Shown: piece after piece, positions 5,483-5,506 of the stretch
Layout: the number at the start of each line of letters is the position of its first letter
Position numbering within the stretch: the first letter of the stretch is position 1
NCBI GenBank assembly: GCA_017461685.1
Contig: JAFTXF010000146.1
Span: 1 to 5,506, forward strand
Direction of reading: 5' to 3'
Length of the DNA: 5,506 nt
Source of the DNA: Lachnospiraceae bacterium
GTDB lineage: Bacteria > Bacillota > Clostridia > Lachnospirales > Lachnospiraceae
The notes under the pieces: model-generated
What the model was told of the DNA's origin: nothing
Databases searched by the model: none
What the model saw: only the letters and a program-made list of their open reading frames with translations
Made by a program: the position numbers and the translations under genes

Positions 5483-5506
5483 AGAAACAGAGTCAGAAAC
5501 GGAGTC
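5483..5506 (+). repeat. 12-bp tandem direct repeat at the window edge
   Basis: AGAAACAGAGTC (5483-5494) is followed immediately by AGAAACGGAGTC (5495-5506), with one mismatch. It falls in the presumed leader of the next transcript and may continue beyond the window, so the copy number is unknown. Confidence 0.55.

Noticed and set aside
5368..5506. CRISPR array
   Set aside because: The repeats are short (12-15 bp), degenerate and contiguous, without unique spacers.

Overview
The window looks like a carbohydrate-uptake and sugar-modifying locus from a low-to-moderate GC Gram-positive anaerobe. I favour a Firmicute, possibly a Lachnospiraceae-like Clostridium relative. The grounds are strong AGGAGG-type ribosome binding sites, consensus sigma-A promoters, a rho-independent terminator and a MalK/MsmK-type ABC sugar importer. 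The genus cannot be told from the sequence.

Layout. On the minus strand, reading leftward from a promoter at about 1957-1985, lie an ABC importer ATPase (715-1815) and a MalF-type permease that runs off the left edge (1-624). The second permease and the sugar-binding protein are probably to the left, outside the window. On the plus strand, a near-perfect promoter (2085-2113) carrying an inverted repeat at its start point drives three genes. These are a 208-residue protein of probable concanavalin A-like fold (2153-2779), a DegT/DnrJ/EryC1/StrS-family PLP aminotransferase (2846-4153) and a Gfo/Idh/MocA-family NAD(P)-dependent sugar oxidoreductase (4180-5220). A hairpin-T-tract terminator follows at 5295-5324. 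The last 180 bases hold another hairpin, a degenerate 15-bp repeat, and a second strong rightward promoter overlapped by a perfect 15-bp palindrome. That promoter serves a gene outside the window.

The key anomaly is that the aminotransferase frame is cut by one in-frame UAG at codon 246 (3581-3583). It lies about 20 residues after the PLP-binding lysine. The next 189 codons stay open and encode a normal family C-terminal half. This is a fresh nonsense mutation, a sequencing error, or a read-through/recoded UAG. The sequence alone cannot decide, although the other three stop codons visible in the window are all UAA.

How the genes may work together (inference): the importer brings in a sugar or glycoside, the oxidoreductase makes or reduces a keto-sugar, and the aminotransferase exchanges keto and amino groups on it. 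The concanavalin-like protein, if related to DUF1961/DUF1080, could act on the glycoside. The substrate is unknown.
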